A stretch of DNA of 40,368 nucleotides from CAZZCN01 sp964652975 (GCA_964652975.1 CAZZCN010000019.1:1-40368); one strand, 5' to 3'; positions 30,244 through 39,620 are shown, counted from the first letter of the stretch. Translations and numbers: made by a program. The notes: generated from the letters alone by a model not told the origin.

Positions 30244-31905
30244 CTACTTATTATCCTCATGCGCTTTTCTTATATCTGTACGCTTGATCTTGCCGCTGAT
30301 GGTCTTTGGCAGGAACTCGACAAATTCAAGGATTCGGGGGTATTTGTATGGGGCCGTATGTGTTTTGACGTATTCCTGAAGTTCTGTTTTTAACTCTTCT
30401 GTGGGTGCGTATCCCCTGGCCGGTACGACCGTCGCCTTGATGATCTGGCCCCTAACCTCGTCTGGAACGCCTGTTATAGCGCACTCAAGTACTGCTGGGT
30501 GCTCCATCAGGACACTCTCAACTTCAAATGGTCCTATGCGGTAACCTGAGCTCTTGATGATATCGTCAAGTCTGCCCACATACCAAAGATACCCGTCTTC
30601 ATCACGCCATGCGGTGTCGCCTGTGTGGTAAACGCCGTCGTGCCATACTGAATTGGTTAGCTCGTCATTACCCAGATACCCCAGGAACATACCAAGTATT
30701 TTCTTGTCGCCTGTTCTGATTACAATCTCGCCTACTTCGCCGTTCTTTGTAATTGTGCCGTCATCGTTCATCAAGACCGCGTCATATGCCATGCTTGCAG
30801 GGCCCATTGAGCCGGGCTTGGTTTTCATCCAGTAGAAGGTAGCCGCTGAAAGTGTTGTCTCCGTCTGTCCGAAGCCTTCCTTGAGTTCTAATCCCGTGGC
30901 CTTCAAAAACTGCTCGAACACCTCCGGATTGAGCGCTTCACCTGCAATAGAGCAGTGTTGTAACGAGGAAAGGTCGTATTTGCTTAAGTCTTCCTTTATC
31001 AGGAAACGATATATTGTCGGCGGGGCACAAAAGGTTGTCAGCTTGTATTGCTGGATCTTCGACAATAGAAGGTCTGGCACAAACTTATCCATGTCGTATA
31101 CGAAAATACCGCCTTCCATAATCCATTGTCCGTATATCTTACCCCAGACAGATTTGGCCCAGCCTGTCTCAGAAACAGTCAGATGCAATCCTTCAGGGTC
31201 GATTTTGTGCCAGTATTTCGCAGTCACAAGATGTGCAATAGGATACGAGTGGTCATGAGCAACCATCTTGGGCATTCCTGTAGTGCCTGATGTAAAATAC
31301 AACAGCAGTATGTCAGTGATTTTCGTCATATCATCACCGGTTGGTTGTACAAAGGAGGGCGCGTTAATAAGTCCTTCCTCGAAAGAGTCCCATCCATCCT
31401 TGGTGCTTTTTGCTATAACCTTGCTAGTTAGCAGTGGGCATTCCTTCTGCGCTTCGTTCACATGATTCGATATTTCTCCAAGGGCGGTGCATACGACCAT
31501 CTTGACATCTGCAGACTGAAAACGGTAGACCAGGTCCTTGACCTGCAACTGATTGGTGCCGGGTATCGCAACAGCACCTATCTTATGAAGTCCGAGTATT
31601 GCAAACCAGAACTGGTAGTGCCTTATAAGAATCAGCATTACCCTGTCGCCTTTGACAATTCCTTTTTGCTTGAAAAATGAAGCCGCCCTGTCGCTCTGCT
31701 CTTTCATTTCGCCAAAAGTGAAAACCCTCTCTTCACCGGCGTCATTACACCATGTCATCGCTCTTCGATCCGGTTCTACGGCAGCGATACGATCGACAAT
31801 GTCATAGGCAAAATTGAAATTCTCGGGTGATTTTAGCTTAAACCCATTAATAATTCCGTCTTCTCCAAAAAATTCATCCACATAATTTTTATACAAATTC
31901 AACAT
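30244..31905 (-). CDS. AMP-forming acyl-CoA synthetase (medium-chain type)
   Basis: A 553-residue adenylate-forming enzyme activating a carboxylic acid with ATP and CoA. The P-loop-like motif is LYFTSGTTGMPKMVAHDHS, followed by EGFGQTETT, YHTGDTAWRDEDGYLWYVGRLDD and the C-terminal catalytic lysine motif PKTISGKIKRTDIR. The DDIIKSSGYRIGPFEVE hinge is intact. The pattern fits medium-chain acyl-CoA synthetases more than acetyl-CoA synthetase, which has a longer N-terminus. The ATG at 31905 follows GGAGG. It lies 33 bp after an XRE-cupin regulator, a pairing common in Firmicutes, so that protein probably controls it. The acid substrate is unknown. Confidence 0.9.
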   Translation of the reverse strand: MLNLYKNYVDEFFGEDGIINGFKLKSPENFNFAYDIVDRIAAVEPDRRAMTWCNDAGEERVFTFGEMKEQSDRAASFFKQKGIVKGDRVMLILIRHYQFWFAILGLHKIGAVAIPGTNQLQVKDLVYRFQSADVKMVVCTALGEISNHVNEAQKECPLLTSKVIAKSTKDGWDSFEEGLINAPSFVQPTGDDMTKITDILLLYFTSGTTGMPKMVAHDHSYPIAHLVTAKYWHKIDPEGLHLTVSETGWAKSVWGKIYGQWIMEGGIFVYDMDKFVPDLLLSKIQQYKLTTFCAPPTIYRFLIKEDLSKYDLSSLQHCSIAGEALNPEVFEQFLKATGLELKEGFGQTETTLSAATFYWMKTKPGSMGPASMAYDAVLMNDDGTITKNGEVGEIVIRTGDKKILGMFLGYLGNDELTNSVWHDGVYHTGDTAWRDEDGYLWYVGRLDDIIKSSGYRIGPFEVESVLMEHPAVLECAITGVPDEVRGQIIKATVVPARGYAPTEELKTELQEYVKTHTAPYKYPRILEFVEFLPKTISGKIKRTDIRKAHEDNK

Positions 31906-31938
31906 AGATATCCTCCAAATATTTTTTATGTTTTATTT

Positions 31939-32508
31939 TTAGTCTTTGTCCCTTATAATGACCGCCAGAAATTTGCAGTCGGTCTTGTATGCAACCATGC
32001 CGTGGCCTATTGTAGCATCGTAATAGACAATATCACCTTCATTTAAATATTCTTCGTGGGTTCCAATACAAATTTTCATGGAACCTTCGACAATATAATC
32101 AAATTCCTGTCCTTCATGGGAGTTAAGCGTAATAGGTGCAGACGCGCTTTCCTTGTCGTATTTTGCCAGCACCATGAAAACTTCGGCGTTTCTGTTCTTG
32201 AATTTGTGAGCCAGACTTTTATACTGGAATCCCTTGCGTCTTTCAATAGGCAGGCCTTCGTTCTTGCGAACTATAGTAAAATCCGAAAGACGTGGTGATG
32301 ATCCTGTCATAAGTTCAGTAAGATCAATATTGAATCTGGAAGCCACCTTGTAAAGAAAAGTGAAATTAAAATCTTTGCGTCCTTCTTCGTATTCAACATA
32401 TTCTTCGGTGCTAACGCCTGTCTCTTGTGCCATTTCTGCGACACTGATCTCGAGGATATCTCTCATACCTCTTATTCTCTCAGCTATTTCGACTATTTTC
32501 TCTTCCAT
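31939..32508 (-). CDS. XRE-family regulator with C-terminal cupin domain
   Basis: A 189-residue cytoplasmic DNA-binding protein. The helix-turn-helix is at about 8-68 (IRGMRDILEISVAEMAQETG, then VSTEEYVEYEEGRKDF). A cupin_2 barrel is at about 105-185, with HEGQEFDYIVEGSMKICIG and YYDATIGHGMVA. The cupin may sense a small acid or acyl compound. It begins the two-gene unit with the acyl-CoA synthetase (ATG at 32508 after AGGAGGGG). Local or autogenous control of the pair is inference from context. Confidence 0.92.
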   Translation of the reverse strand: MEEKIVEIAERIRGMRDILEISVAEMAQETGVSTEEYVEYEEGRKDFNFTFLYKVASRFNIDLTELMTGSSPRLSDFTIVRKNEGLPIERRKGFQYKSLAHKFKNRNAEVFMVLAKYDKESASAPITLNSHEGQEFDYIVEGSMKICIGTHEEYLNEGDIVYYDATIGHGMVAYKTDCKFLAVIIRDKD

Positions 32509-32880
32509 AAAACCCCTCCTTGTAAAATATAATTATGTATTATACATTTAGCATTCTGCAAATAAAAATCCGGGAAAACTGTATATAGTTGTAAAATGTT
32601 CATTATTCTGAACGAATGCTCCACTTTATGAAATGTAGCCAAAAACCGTACAAAACCGCATCATACAGTAATTGTACATAAACATAAAAAATGCGTGCCG
32701 CCATAATATGATATGCACGTGAAAGAATATATTCTTTCACACTAATCATGTGAAACCACATCAATTGTAAATGTACATAAATACGAAAAAATGCGTGACA
32801 CCTGTGGTGTCTGATATCTTATTATGATATCAAGCTTTTTTCTAAGAGTGTGAAAACTTTGTTTTCACACTTTGCTATCA
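32509..32880. other. Hairpin- and repeat-rich intergenic region
   Basis: This 372-bp region has no supported gene. An imperfect direct repeat of about 45 bp starts near 32652 and again near 32752, exactly 100 bp apart. Both copies contain TGTACATAAA and end AAAAAATGCGTG. Around them are inverted repeats: CGTGC/GCACG (32694-32719), a perfect 22-bp GTGAAAGAATA palindrome (32719-32740), ATGTG/CACAT (32748-32761), GACACC/GGTGTC (32797-32811), GATATC/GATATC (32813-32831) and a 10-bp GTGTGAAAAC/GTTTTCACAC stem (32848-32870). The last lies 11 bp after the downstream gene's stop and may terminate it. The whole could also be a structured RNA. Confidence 0.65.
32848..32870. terminator. 10-bp hairpin after the thioredoxin-fold gene
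   Basis: GTGTGAAAAC (32848-32857) pairs perfectly with GTTTTCACAC (32861-32870) around a TTT/AAA loop. It follows the stop of the 32881-33456 gene. In the minus direction the bases after the stem are TCTTAG, not a U-run, so termination would be weak or factor-assisted. Confidence 0.45.
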
Positions 32881-33456
32881 TTATACTATTTTTGCCAGCT
32901 TTTCGGTAATATTATCTTCAACATTTTTGTCAAATCCAGAAAAACTGTACTTCAAAGCGCCCTTCTGTATAATAGCAAAATATGGATATCCGGTTATGTC
33001 AAACCTGGACTTAACTTCATCGACCTGTGCATCATCTTCGTTCTGTCCGATGTTCACGCGCACTATCTGAAGATTGTCAGAAAAATTGTCGCACAATATT
33101 TCCGTAAAAGGTATCGCCGCATTAGATAGGGCATTGCCATCAAAAAAAGCAATAAGCAACAAGTCCTCTGACGCAATAAGCCTGTTTGCATCGTTGACCT
33201 TCCTGTATACGACCCCTCCAGATTCAACTCCTTCATCCATACCCATCTCGAAACTCAAAGCCATAACTGGTGCGTCAAATACTATATCACCTATCGGGGG
33301 CACGGTTTTACATGAGGTGCTAGAAAAGTTTAACGCAAATATAAGGCAGGAAATCAAAAGTATATAATAATTGGCAACATGGTTCTTGAATAATAAATCA
33401 ATGTTGCGGCTGCTTGCAATACTGGTTATCTTTTTTGATTTTTTATTAAATATCAT
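32881..33456 (-). CDS. Membrane-anchored thioredoxin-fold protein lacking the CxxC motif
   Basis: A 191-residue protein with a basic N-terminus and a hydrophobic segment (YYILLISCLIFALNF, about 30-45) ending in SSTSC, a weak lipobox or signal-anchor cleavage site. The rest, about 90-190, has thioredoxin order: strand LLLIAFFDG, helix, strand LQIVRVNIGQNED, then FDITGYPYFAIIQKG with the cis-Pro (GYP) position. The CxxC site is replaced by residues around NALSNA, so it should not do disulfide chemistry. The ATG at 33456 follows GAGGAG; the TTG at 33468 lies inside that site's upstream part. It lies downstream of the flippase. Function unknown. Confidence 0.7.
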   Translation of the reverse strand: MIFNKKSKKITSIASSRNIDLLFKNHVANYYILLISCLIFALNFSSTSCKTVPPIGDIVFDAPVMALSFEMGMDEGVESGGVVYRKVNDANRLIASEDLLLIAFFDGNALSNAAIPFTEILCDNFSDNLQIVRVNIGQNEDDAQVDEVKSRFDITGYPYFAIIQKGALKYSFSGFDKNVEDNITEKLAKIV

Positions 33457-33545
33457 TTCGCTCCTCAATTGTTATCATTTGCCTGTTTTATTGCGACCAT
33501 ATTTGACTGCTACCTCTTAGCGTTACATTTACAATCAAAATGATT

Positions 33546-35087
33546 TCATATACGCTTATTATAAGTCTTTTGGATTAGGTTTTTGATTTTGCTAAAATCA
33601 TTTCTGTTAAGAACAAAAATGCAATTAATCCCTAATGTAATAATTCCAAAAATTCCACCCCATAAAAAAAAGTCAACCCATCTCTCAATTATTAGGAATT
33701 GTTTAACAAATATGCCTAAAGTTATTATAATTACTGAAAAAATCACAGATCTAATTATGTGTTTGTAAAAAGTGAATTTACTTAGTTCAAGCTGCGATGA
33801 AATATAAATTGGCAGAAATATCATATAAAATACAATATTTATAGTAGAACTAACAATAGGAATCGCTAATACCTTTAAATCGGTAAATGACAGTAACAAG
33901 TATGCCAAAACTACGTTCAGAGCACCAGCAGCTATTAAAACCAAAGACGGTACTCGAAGTTTGTTAGAAGTTACTGTCAACCCATAAACAGTCCACATAT
34001 TGCTATGAATAAGCAACGGAATAATTGTGATTATTGATAAAACCTGTAGGTATTCTGAATTCTGGTTTGGAAGCCATAGCTTGAAAAATTCTTTTCCGAA
34101 AACTATTATTAAAACCGCAGGTGCAGTTGCTATCAGTCCAAGCATTTTTTGGGAAAACACAACCTCGTTGATTAATGTTTTCCTGTCACCTTTTGCAAAT
34201 GCGTTGGTAATTCTTGGTAAGAAGACCGCATATACCGCTGAAATCACTGTAGCCATAATAGTTGGCATTGTCTGAACTATTGAAAGATCTCCCGCAGCAT
34301 CTGCACCAATAAAAATATTGGCAAGTAAAAGCGCCATGCCAATAAGTAAAACAGAACCCAAGGAGTTAATCGAGTTCCAAATACCTGACCGTAAAAGTTC
34401 AAATACTTTCTTTATATCAAAATATTTTAATGAAATTTTAAAATCAGGTAATAGCTTTCTGGTTAACTCCATCTGTGCAAAAAATCTGGTAATGCTAATA
34501 ATTAATGCGACCACGCCAACATATGCAATCGAAGGTCTAAAACTAATGAAGAATATTAAAAACAAAACAGCTCTCAGTACTGACTGCACGATGTCATATC
34601 CTGCCCTGATATCCATTCTGTTACGAATAAATGTAACAGCACCAAATAAATTGCTAACTATATTAATAAGTAATGATATAAAAACCAGTGCAAAAAGTAT
34701 TTTTACTTCAAATACTATTTCTGTAGGTATTTTCATGAATTTGTCAACAAACGCCACAATCAAAGCCATTGGTAAAGATAAAACTCCAGCCAGAATCAGG
34801 TTTGCATAAAATGCCGATGAATAATAAGATATTGCATTTTCGTTATTGCTCTTAACAACTTCTATGGTTATGAATCTTGATGCCATAGAATTCAGAGCAA
34901 TGGCTACAATTGTCATATAATTAACAAAATTCGTAGAAATCGGGTAAAATGAATATGCTTCCTTACCCAAATTAATAATCAAGTATGGGGTTAAGATAAA
35001 GGAAATTCCAAGAGCTGTAACAACGGCTATTATGTTTGACGCCAGATTAATAACCAGCTGTTTCTTTCCCATCATATCTTTTTTCAT
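33546..35087 (-). CDS. Wzx-like polysaccharide flippase (MATE/MVF-type)
   Basis: A 513-residue membrane protein with about 12-14 hydrophobic helices across its length, no enzymatic motif, and the polysaccharide-biosynthesis (Polysacc_synt) pattern: an N-terminal LVINLASNIIAVVTALGISF helix and TPYLIINLGKEAYSFYPI. It would export lipid-linked glycan repeat units across the membrane. The start is the ATG at 35087 after GAGG; a GTG at 35093 overlaps that site. It lies after the WbpE-like gene in a surface-glycan cluster. The DNA is more AT-rich than the aro region, as is common for such loci. Confidence 0.88.
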   Translation of the reverse strand: MKKDMMGKKQLVINLASNIIAVVTALGISFILTPYLIINLGKEAYSFYPISTNFVNYMTIVAIALNSMASRFITIEVVKSNNENAISYYSSAFYANLILAGVLSLPMALIVAFVDKFMKIPTEIVFEVKILFALVFISLLINIVSNLFGAVTFIRNRMDIRAGYDIVQSVLRAVLFLIFFISFRPSIAYVGVVALIISITRFFAQMELTRKLLPDFKISLKYFDIKKVFELLRSGIWNSINSLGSVLLIGMALLLANIFIGADAAGDLSIVQTMPTIMATVISAVYAVFLPRITNAFAKGDRKTLINEVVFSQKMLGLIATAPAVLIIVFGKEFFKLWLPNQNSEYLQVLSIITIIPLLIHSNMWTVYGLTVTSNKLRVPSLVLIAAGALNVVLAYLLLSFTDLKVLAIPIVSSTINIVFYMIFLPIYISSQLELSKFTFYKHIIRSVIFSVIIITLGIFVKQFLIIERWVDFFLWGGIFGIITLGINCIFVLNRNDFSKIKNLIQKTYNKRI

Positions 35088-35250
35088 ATACACCTCGATG
35101 CTAATTATGATATGTTACTGTTTTGTTTTGCTAGATGGATTTACTGCCCACTGAATTCCCGGACACTAAAGCAGTAACATTGGTAATATTAATCATTGAC
35201 AATTACCATGAATACAAATGACTGATACATCAATGTCAAACTAAAAAGCA

Positions 35251-36378
35251 TTATGCCAGTTCATCATGTATAATGTCTGTTATTACATCAATATCATTCT
35301 CAGTCAAATAAGGGTGCATAGGGAGCGAAAGTACGGTATCCACTAATTTGTTTGTAACTTCAAAATCGCTTTCTTCGAATGCTATATTGGCAAATGCCCC
35401 CTGCCTATGCATCGGTTTTACGTAATAAACCATGCTTGGAATTGCAAATTCTTTAAGTCTCACCTGAAGTCTGTCTCTATGCTCTTTGTCCTTCAGTTTG
35501 ATTGTATATTGTGCAAAGCTGGAAATGTATCCTTCGGGAATAAACGGTGTCTCTACAACACCTGCCAATTTATCGGTATAAAGTCTATAAATTCTGTTTA
35601 CATCATCGAGTTCATGTTCGATAAAAGCAGTCAATTTAACAGCTAGAATTGATGCTTGAATAGTGTCAAGTCGTGAATTGACTCCTATTCTAACATTGTC
35701 ATACTTATCCTCGCCTTTGCCATGAACCTTATATGAATTTAAAAGTTTAGCAAGAGAATCATCACTTGTAAAAATCGCGCCTCCGTCACCATAGCACCCC
35801 AAAGGTTTTGCGGGGAAAAACGATGTTGTTGAGGCATCACCGAAACTACATGCCATTCTGGCATCTATGCTTCCTCCAAAACCTTGAGCACCATCCTCCA
35901 ATATCAACAGATTGTATTTTTTTGCTATCCTTTGTATCTCCGGATAATTCGCAGGAAGTCCGAACAAATCCACTGGGATAATTGCCTTCGGTGTTAAAAC
36001 GCCATCAGAAATCGTCCTTTGAATAGCCAATTGCAACTTTATAGGGTCCATGTTAAAAGTACCCTTGTCTACATCAACAAAAACAGGTGTTGCTCCCACG
36101 AATGACACAATCTCACCTGTTGAAAAAAACGTAAAGTCAGGTACAAAAACAGCATCACCCTTAGCAATACCCCATGCCATCATTAACAGTGTCATAGCTT
36201 CAGTTCCGTTTGCACAAGTGATGCAATGCTTCACTCCGACATATTCAGCCAGCCTTTTCTCTAAAATATTCACCTGGGATCCGCTGATAAAATTGGTTTC
36301 GTCAAGAACCTCCTGGATGGCTGCATCAATATCGTGTTTGTATTTGATATATTGTGTTTTTAAGTCTCTGAATTCCAT
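35251..36378 (-). CDS. wbpE: DegT/DnrJ/EryC1 sugar aminotransferase (WbpE-like)
   Basis: A 375-residue PLP-dependent enzyme. The Schiff-base Lys is in TTSFFPAKPLGCYGDGGAIF. Other blocks are NGTEAMTLLMMA, PVFVDVDKGTFNMDP and LILEDGAQGFGG. In P. aeruginosa and Bordetella, WbpE aminates UDP-GlcNAc-3-keto-uronate, the product of WbpB. Its neighbours here are WbpD-, WbpB- and WbpA-like, so the same job is likely. The start is the ATG at 36378, preceded by GGAGG with good spacing; an in-frame TTG at 36393 overlaps that site. The gene symbol is assigned by pathway context, since DegT enzymes cannot be told apart by motif alone. Confidence 0.85.
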   Translation of the reverse strand: MEFRDLKTQYIKYKHDIDAAIQEVLDETNFISGSQVNILEKRLAEYVGVKHCITCANGTEAMTLLMMAWGIAKGDAVFVPDFTFFSTGEIVSFVGATPVFVDVDKGTFNMDPIKLQLAIQRTISDGVLTPKAIIPVDLFGLPANYPEIQRIAKKYNLLILEDGAQGFGGSIDARMACSFGDASTTSFFPAKPLGCYGDGGAIFTSDDSLAKLLNSYKVHGKGEDKYDNVRIGVNSRLDTIQASILAVKLTAFIEHELDDVNRIYRLYTDKLAGVVETPFIPEGYISSFAQYTIKLKDKEHRDRLQVRLKEFAIPSMVYYVKPMHRQGAFANIAFEESDFEVTNKLVDTVLSLPMHPYLTENDIDVITDIIHDELA

Positions 36379-36404
36379 TATATCCTCCAACATCGCCGTT
36401 TTAC

Positions 36405-36986
36405 TTAATGCTTTTCTATCTGTCTAAAATTTGTTTTTCCTGCTAATTGGTACTCTTCATAGTCTCTTCCACAATCTTTGCAATGAAAAGACTCCTTTAG
36501 AGGATTTCCACATTCGCAAACCCAGCCAACCTGTCTTGCAGGAACACCAACAACCAAGGCATAATCTAAAACATCTTTTGTAACAACGGCTCCCGAAGCA
36601 ATCATCGCCCATTTGCCAATCGAATTGCCACACACTATTGTTGCATTTGCTCCTATAGAGGCGCCGTATTTAACAAGGGTATTTTTATACCCTTCTGTTC
36701 CCTTTGGATATTTGCTTCGAGGTGTCAAGTCATTGGTAAAAACCATTGAAGGCCCACAAAAGACATAATCTTCCAGTTCAACACCTTCATACACGGAAAC
36801 ATTGTTTTGAATCTTGACTCCGTTGCCAATTTTAACATTATTGGATATGTTTACATTTTGTCCTAATGAACACTTTGCGCCAATGCAAGCACCCTTCTGT
36901 ACATGACAGAAATGCCAAATTTTCGTGCCATCTCCTATCGTAACCCCTTCATCAATAAAACTACTTTCATGAACAAAATAACTCAT
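36405..36986 (-). CDS. wbpD: Left-handed beta-helix N-acetyltransferase (WbpD-like)
   Basis: A 193-residue hexapeptide-repeat acetyltransferase. The turns (VTIGDGTKIWHFCHVQKGAC, IGAKCSLGQNVNISNNVKIG) build a left-handed beta-helix. GPSMVFTNDLTPRS is the WbpD/WlbB region that holds substrate. The C-terminal tail has a two-CxxC zinc-ribbon-like motif (CECGNPL, CKDCGRDY). In the Wbp pathway it acetylates the 3-amino group of UDP-GlcNAc3NA. The ATG at 36986 follows AGGA. It is 26 bp upstream of the aminotransferase. Confidence 0.9.
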   Translation of the reverse strand: MSYFVHESSFIDEGVTIGDGTKIWHFCHVQKGACIGAKCSLGQNVNISNNVKIGNGVKIQNNVSVYEGVELEDYVFCGPSMVFTNDLTPRSKYPKGTEGYKNTLVKYGASIGANATIVCGNSIGKWAMIASGAVVTKDVLDYALVVGVPARQVGWVCECGNPLKESFHCKDCGRDYEEYQLAGKTNFRQIEKH

Positions 36987-37035
36987 TCCTAAATCCTGCT
37001 TTCGTATTTCAAATATAATTAAAGTTCACTAAATA

Positions 37036-38118
37036 TTACTTTCCAAATCTACCTTTGAAGTCAATTGTACTGCATTTATCCATTGGCAGCTTGACTACTG
37101 TGCCTTCAGCAGCTGACTTGTATATTGCAAGAATCAGTTCAAGTGCGTTTCTGCCATCCTTGGCTGTTACATAGGGTTCACGTCCGGTTTTTACTGAGTC
37201 AATAACGTCGGCATATAGCGGAATATGCCCGAATCCATATACATTGGGCGGATTCTCATGATACTTCTCCTTGACTTCGTCAGCATTGTCCAATAGATCT
37301 GCAAACCTCCATTCTTCAATAAGATTAACAGATTGCCCACCAGCTTTTACTGTCCCTTTTTCGCCGAATATATACAAAGTCTCTTCAAGATTTTCAGGGT
37401 ATATGGTTGTTGTTCCCTCTATAATGCCATAGCTTCCATTTTTGAATTTAATAAGTGCCACACCTAAATCTTCCGCTTCAATATAATCATGATTCAGATT
37501 GTCGGTCATTCCCACTACCTCTGTAATCTCGTCGCCCATCATCCAGCGCAAAAGGTCAATGTTATGAATGCACTGATTCATTAAAGCACCACCGTCCTGA
37601 TCCCACGTACCTCTCCATTTGGCTCTCGAATAATATTCATATCCGCGATTCCATCTGATATGAGCTGTTCCGTAAAACAGTCTTCCGAATCTTTTCTTTT
37701 CGACAGCCTCGCGGATTTTCTGGATCGATTTATTAAAGCGATTCTGGTGACAGGCACTAACGACCACTCTTTTATCTGATGCTCTGCGAATAATCTGGTC
37801 TGCCTCTTCAAGTGAAAGTGTAATGGGTTTTTCGATTATAAGATTACACCCTGCTTCAATGCAGTCCAGTGCGATTTTGCCGTGCTTGCCGCTTTCGGTG
37901 CATATGGCCACAAGCTCAGGCTTTTCTTTCTCAAGAAGTTCATGATAATCTGTATACTTCTTGGTTTTATCAGAAAGACCAAACTTCAGAATCTTATCCT
38001 CCATATTGGCGGTGTCTAAATCGCAAATTGCAACTATGTTAAGATTATTATCTATTGCCGCTGCGATATGATTCGGTGAAATTCTGCCACAACCGATAAG
38101 TGCATATTTTAAACTCAT
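37036..38118 (-). CDS. wbpB: UDP-N-acetylglucosaminuronate 3-dehydrogenase (WbpB-like, Gfo/Idh/MocA)
   Basis: A 360-residue NAD-dependent enzyme. The Rossmann start is KYALIGCGRISPNHIAAAID, the catalytic-lysine motif is LIIEKPITLS (about 97), and the substrate block is WRGTWDQDGGALMNQCIHNID. In the characterised WbpB/WlbA pathway it oxidises C3 of UDP-GlcNAcA, with NADH recycled by 2-oxoglutarate. It lies between WbpA- and WbpD-like genes. The ATG at 38118 follows AAGGA. A paralogue lacking the neighbouring genes is at 4269-5402 and shares most of the same motifs. Confidence 0.9.
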   Translation of the reverse strand: MSLKYALIGCGRISPNHIAAAIDNNLNIVAICDLDTANMEDKILKFGLSDKTKKYTDYHELLEKEKPELVAICTESGKHGKIALDCIEAGCNLIIEKPITLSLEEADQIIRRASDKRVVVSACHQNRFNKSIQKIREAVEKKRFGRLFYGTAHIRWNRGYEYYSRAKWRGTWDQDGGALMNQCIHNIDLLRWMMGDEITEVVGMTDNLNHDYIEAEDLGVALIKFKNGSYGIIEGTTTIYPENLEETLYIFGEKGTVKAGGQSVNLIEEWRFADLLDNADEVKEKYHENPPNVYGFGHIPLYADVIDSVKTGREPYVTAKDGRNALELILAIYKSAAEGTVVKLPMDKCSTIDFKGRFGK

Positions 38119-38312
38119 TTTAATTCCTTGTACAATGTAAAAAACACCATACTATCCTTTCTCGTCTTCACTTTTTTATTCTTTAGTCTTCATTTTTTAT
38201 TATTTAGCTGTTAAAAATTAATACTGTATTTCACAATTGAAAATACAGTTTAAACCGTTATTTCGAATATACGTGCATACCCCGTCTCGTAACTCCGCCT
38301 TTACGATTCATA

Positions 38313-39620
38313 CTATAAAAGTTCAATATTTGACCTGTCTTTAACATTTTTCATTACATTTTTCGTATCGAAAACAGCAACCGCATTCCTCTGTACAAAT
38401 TCATAGTCCACAGTTGTATGCGCTGCAGTAACCAGCACTATGTCCGCACTGGCAATGAGTTCCGCCGTTAGTTCCGGCTCACCTTTCTTAACTGTACCAT
38501 GTTCTTTGTATTCAGGTACATATGAATCATAATAAGATACTTGCGCTCCAAGTTTTTCGAGTTCTTCAATTACGCGGATTGCAGGGCTTTCTCTAAAATC
38601 TGCGATATCCTGCTTATATGCGACACCCAAAACAAGGATTTTTGAACCGTTTATCGCCTTTCTGTTTCTATTCAAAATTTTGCCGGTTCTCTCAGCACAA
38701 TATTCGGGCATGCGGTCGTTAATCATCATTGAGCTTTCGATCATGGATGTATGAAAGCCGTATTCGCGTGCCTTCCATGACAAATAATACGGATCCAGAG
38801 GAATGCAGTGACCACCTAATCCCGGACCTGGGTAAAAGGCTTGGAAACCATATGGTTTGGATTTAGCTGCATCTATAACCTCCCAGAAATTTATTCCCAT
38901 CTTGTTGCAAAGCATCGAAAGCTCGTTTACAAGGCCTATGTTGACATTTCGATAAGTATTTTCCAGTATTTTCTCCATTTCGGCTATAGCCGGGGATGAA
39001 ACTCTATGAATCGGTGCTTCCAGAATGCTTTCATAAAGTGTTGCTGCAATATCAGTACATTGCGAGGTGATTCCCCCTACAACCTTTGGTGTATTTTTCG
39101 TCTTGAAAATCAAATTGCCCGGATCAACACGTTCTGGAGAGAATGCAAGGAAGAAATCTTCACCACACTTCAGTCCTGAAGTTTCTAATATTGGCTTAAG
39201 AAGTTCTTCTGTTGTCCCGGGATAGGTTGTAGATTCAAGTACTATAAGCATATCCTTATGCATGAACGGGACTATGCTTTGAGCAGAAATCCTCACATAG
39301 CTTATATCCGGCTGCTGATGTTCATCAAGAGGAGTTGGTACACATATGCATACACAGTCAGCTTTTGCAACCTGTGAAAAATCCGTGGTTGCTGAAAGAA
39401 GTCCGGATTTTACAATGTCTTCAAGGTCTTCATTAACAACATCACCTATATAATTGATTCCTGAATTGACCATTCTTACCTTGTCTTCCTGAACATCAAA
39501 TCCAATAGTCCTATATCCGGCCTTTGCCTTCTCAACTGCGAGCGGCAGCCCTACGTATCCCAGTCCTACAACACCTAGCGTTGCTGTTTTGTTCATTAAT
39601 TTTTCTTTTAAATTGCTCAT
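38313..39620 (-). CDS. wbpA: UDP-N-acetyl-D-glucosamine 6-dehydrogenase (WbpA-like)
   Basis: A 435-residue UDP-sugar dehydrogenase making a uronate from UDP-GlcNAc. Motifs: GVVGLGYVGLPLAVEKAKAG (NAD), VLESTTYPGTTEELL, FSPERVDPGN, the catalytic Cys in GPGLGGHCIPLDPYYL, and LGVAYKQDIADFRESPA. The WbpA/WecC-type subfamily is favoured over UDP-Glc dehydrogenase by the LGGHCIPLDPYYLSWKA block. The start is the ATG at 39620 with AAGGAG upstream; the reading frame is open for 26 further codons but has no site there. It lies 194 bp upstream of wbpB and starts the Wbp-type series. Confidence 0.92.
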   Translation of the reverse strand: MSNLKEKLMNKTATLGVVGLGYVGLPLAVEKAKAGYRTIGFDVQEDKVRMVNSGINYIGDVVNEDLEDIVKSGLLSATTDFSQVAKADCVCICVPTPLDEHQQPDISYVRISAQSIVPFMHKDMLIVLESTTYPGTTEELLKPILETSGLKCGEDFFLAFSPERVDPGNLIFKTKNTPKVVGGITSQCTDIAATLYESILEAPIHRVSSPAIAEMEKILENTYRNVNIGLVNELSMLCNKMGINFWEVIDAAKSKPYGFQAFYPGPGLGGHCIPLDPYYLSWKAREYGFHTSMIESSMMINDRMPEYCAERTGKILNRNRKAINGSKILVLGVAYKQDIADFRESPAIRVIEELEKLGAQVSYYDSYVPEYKEHGTVKKGEPELTAELIASADIVLVTAAHTTVDYEFVQRNAVAVFDTKNVMKNVKDRSNIELL

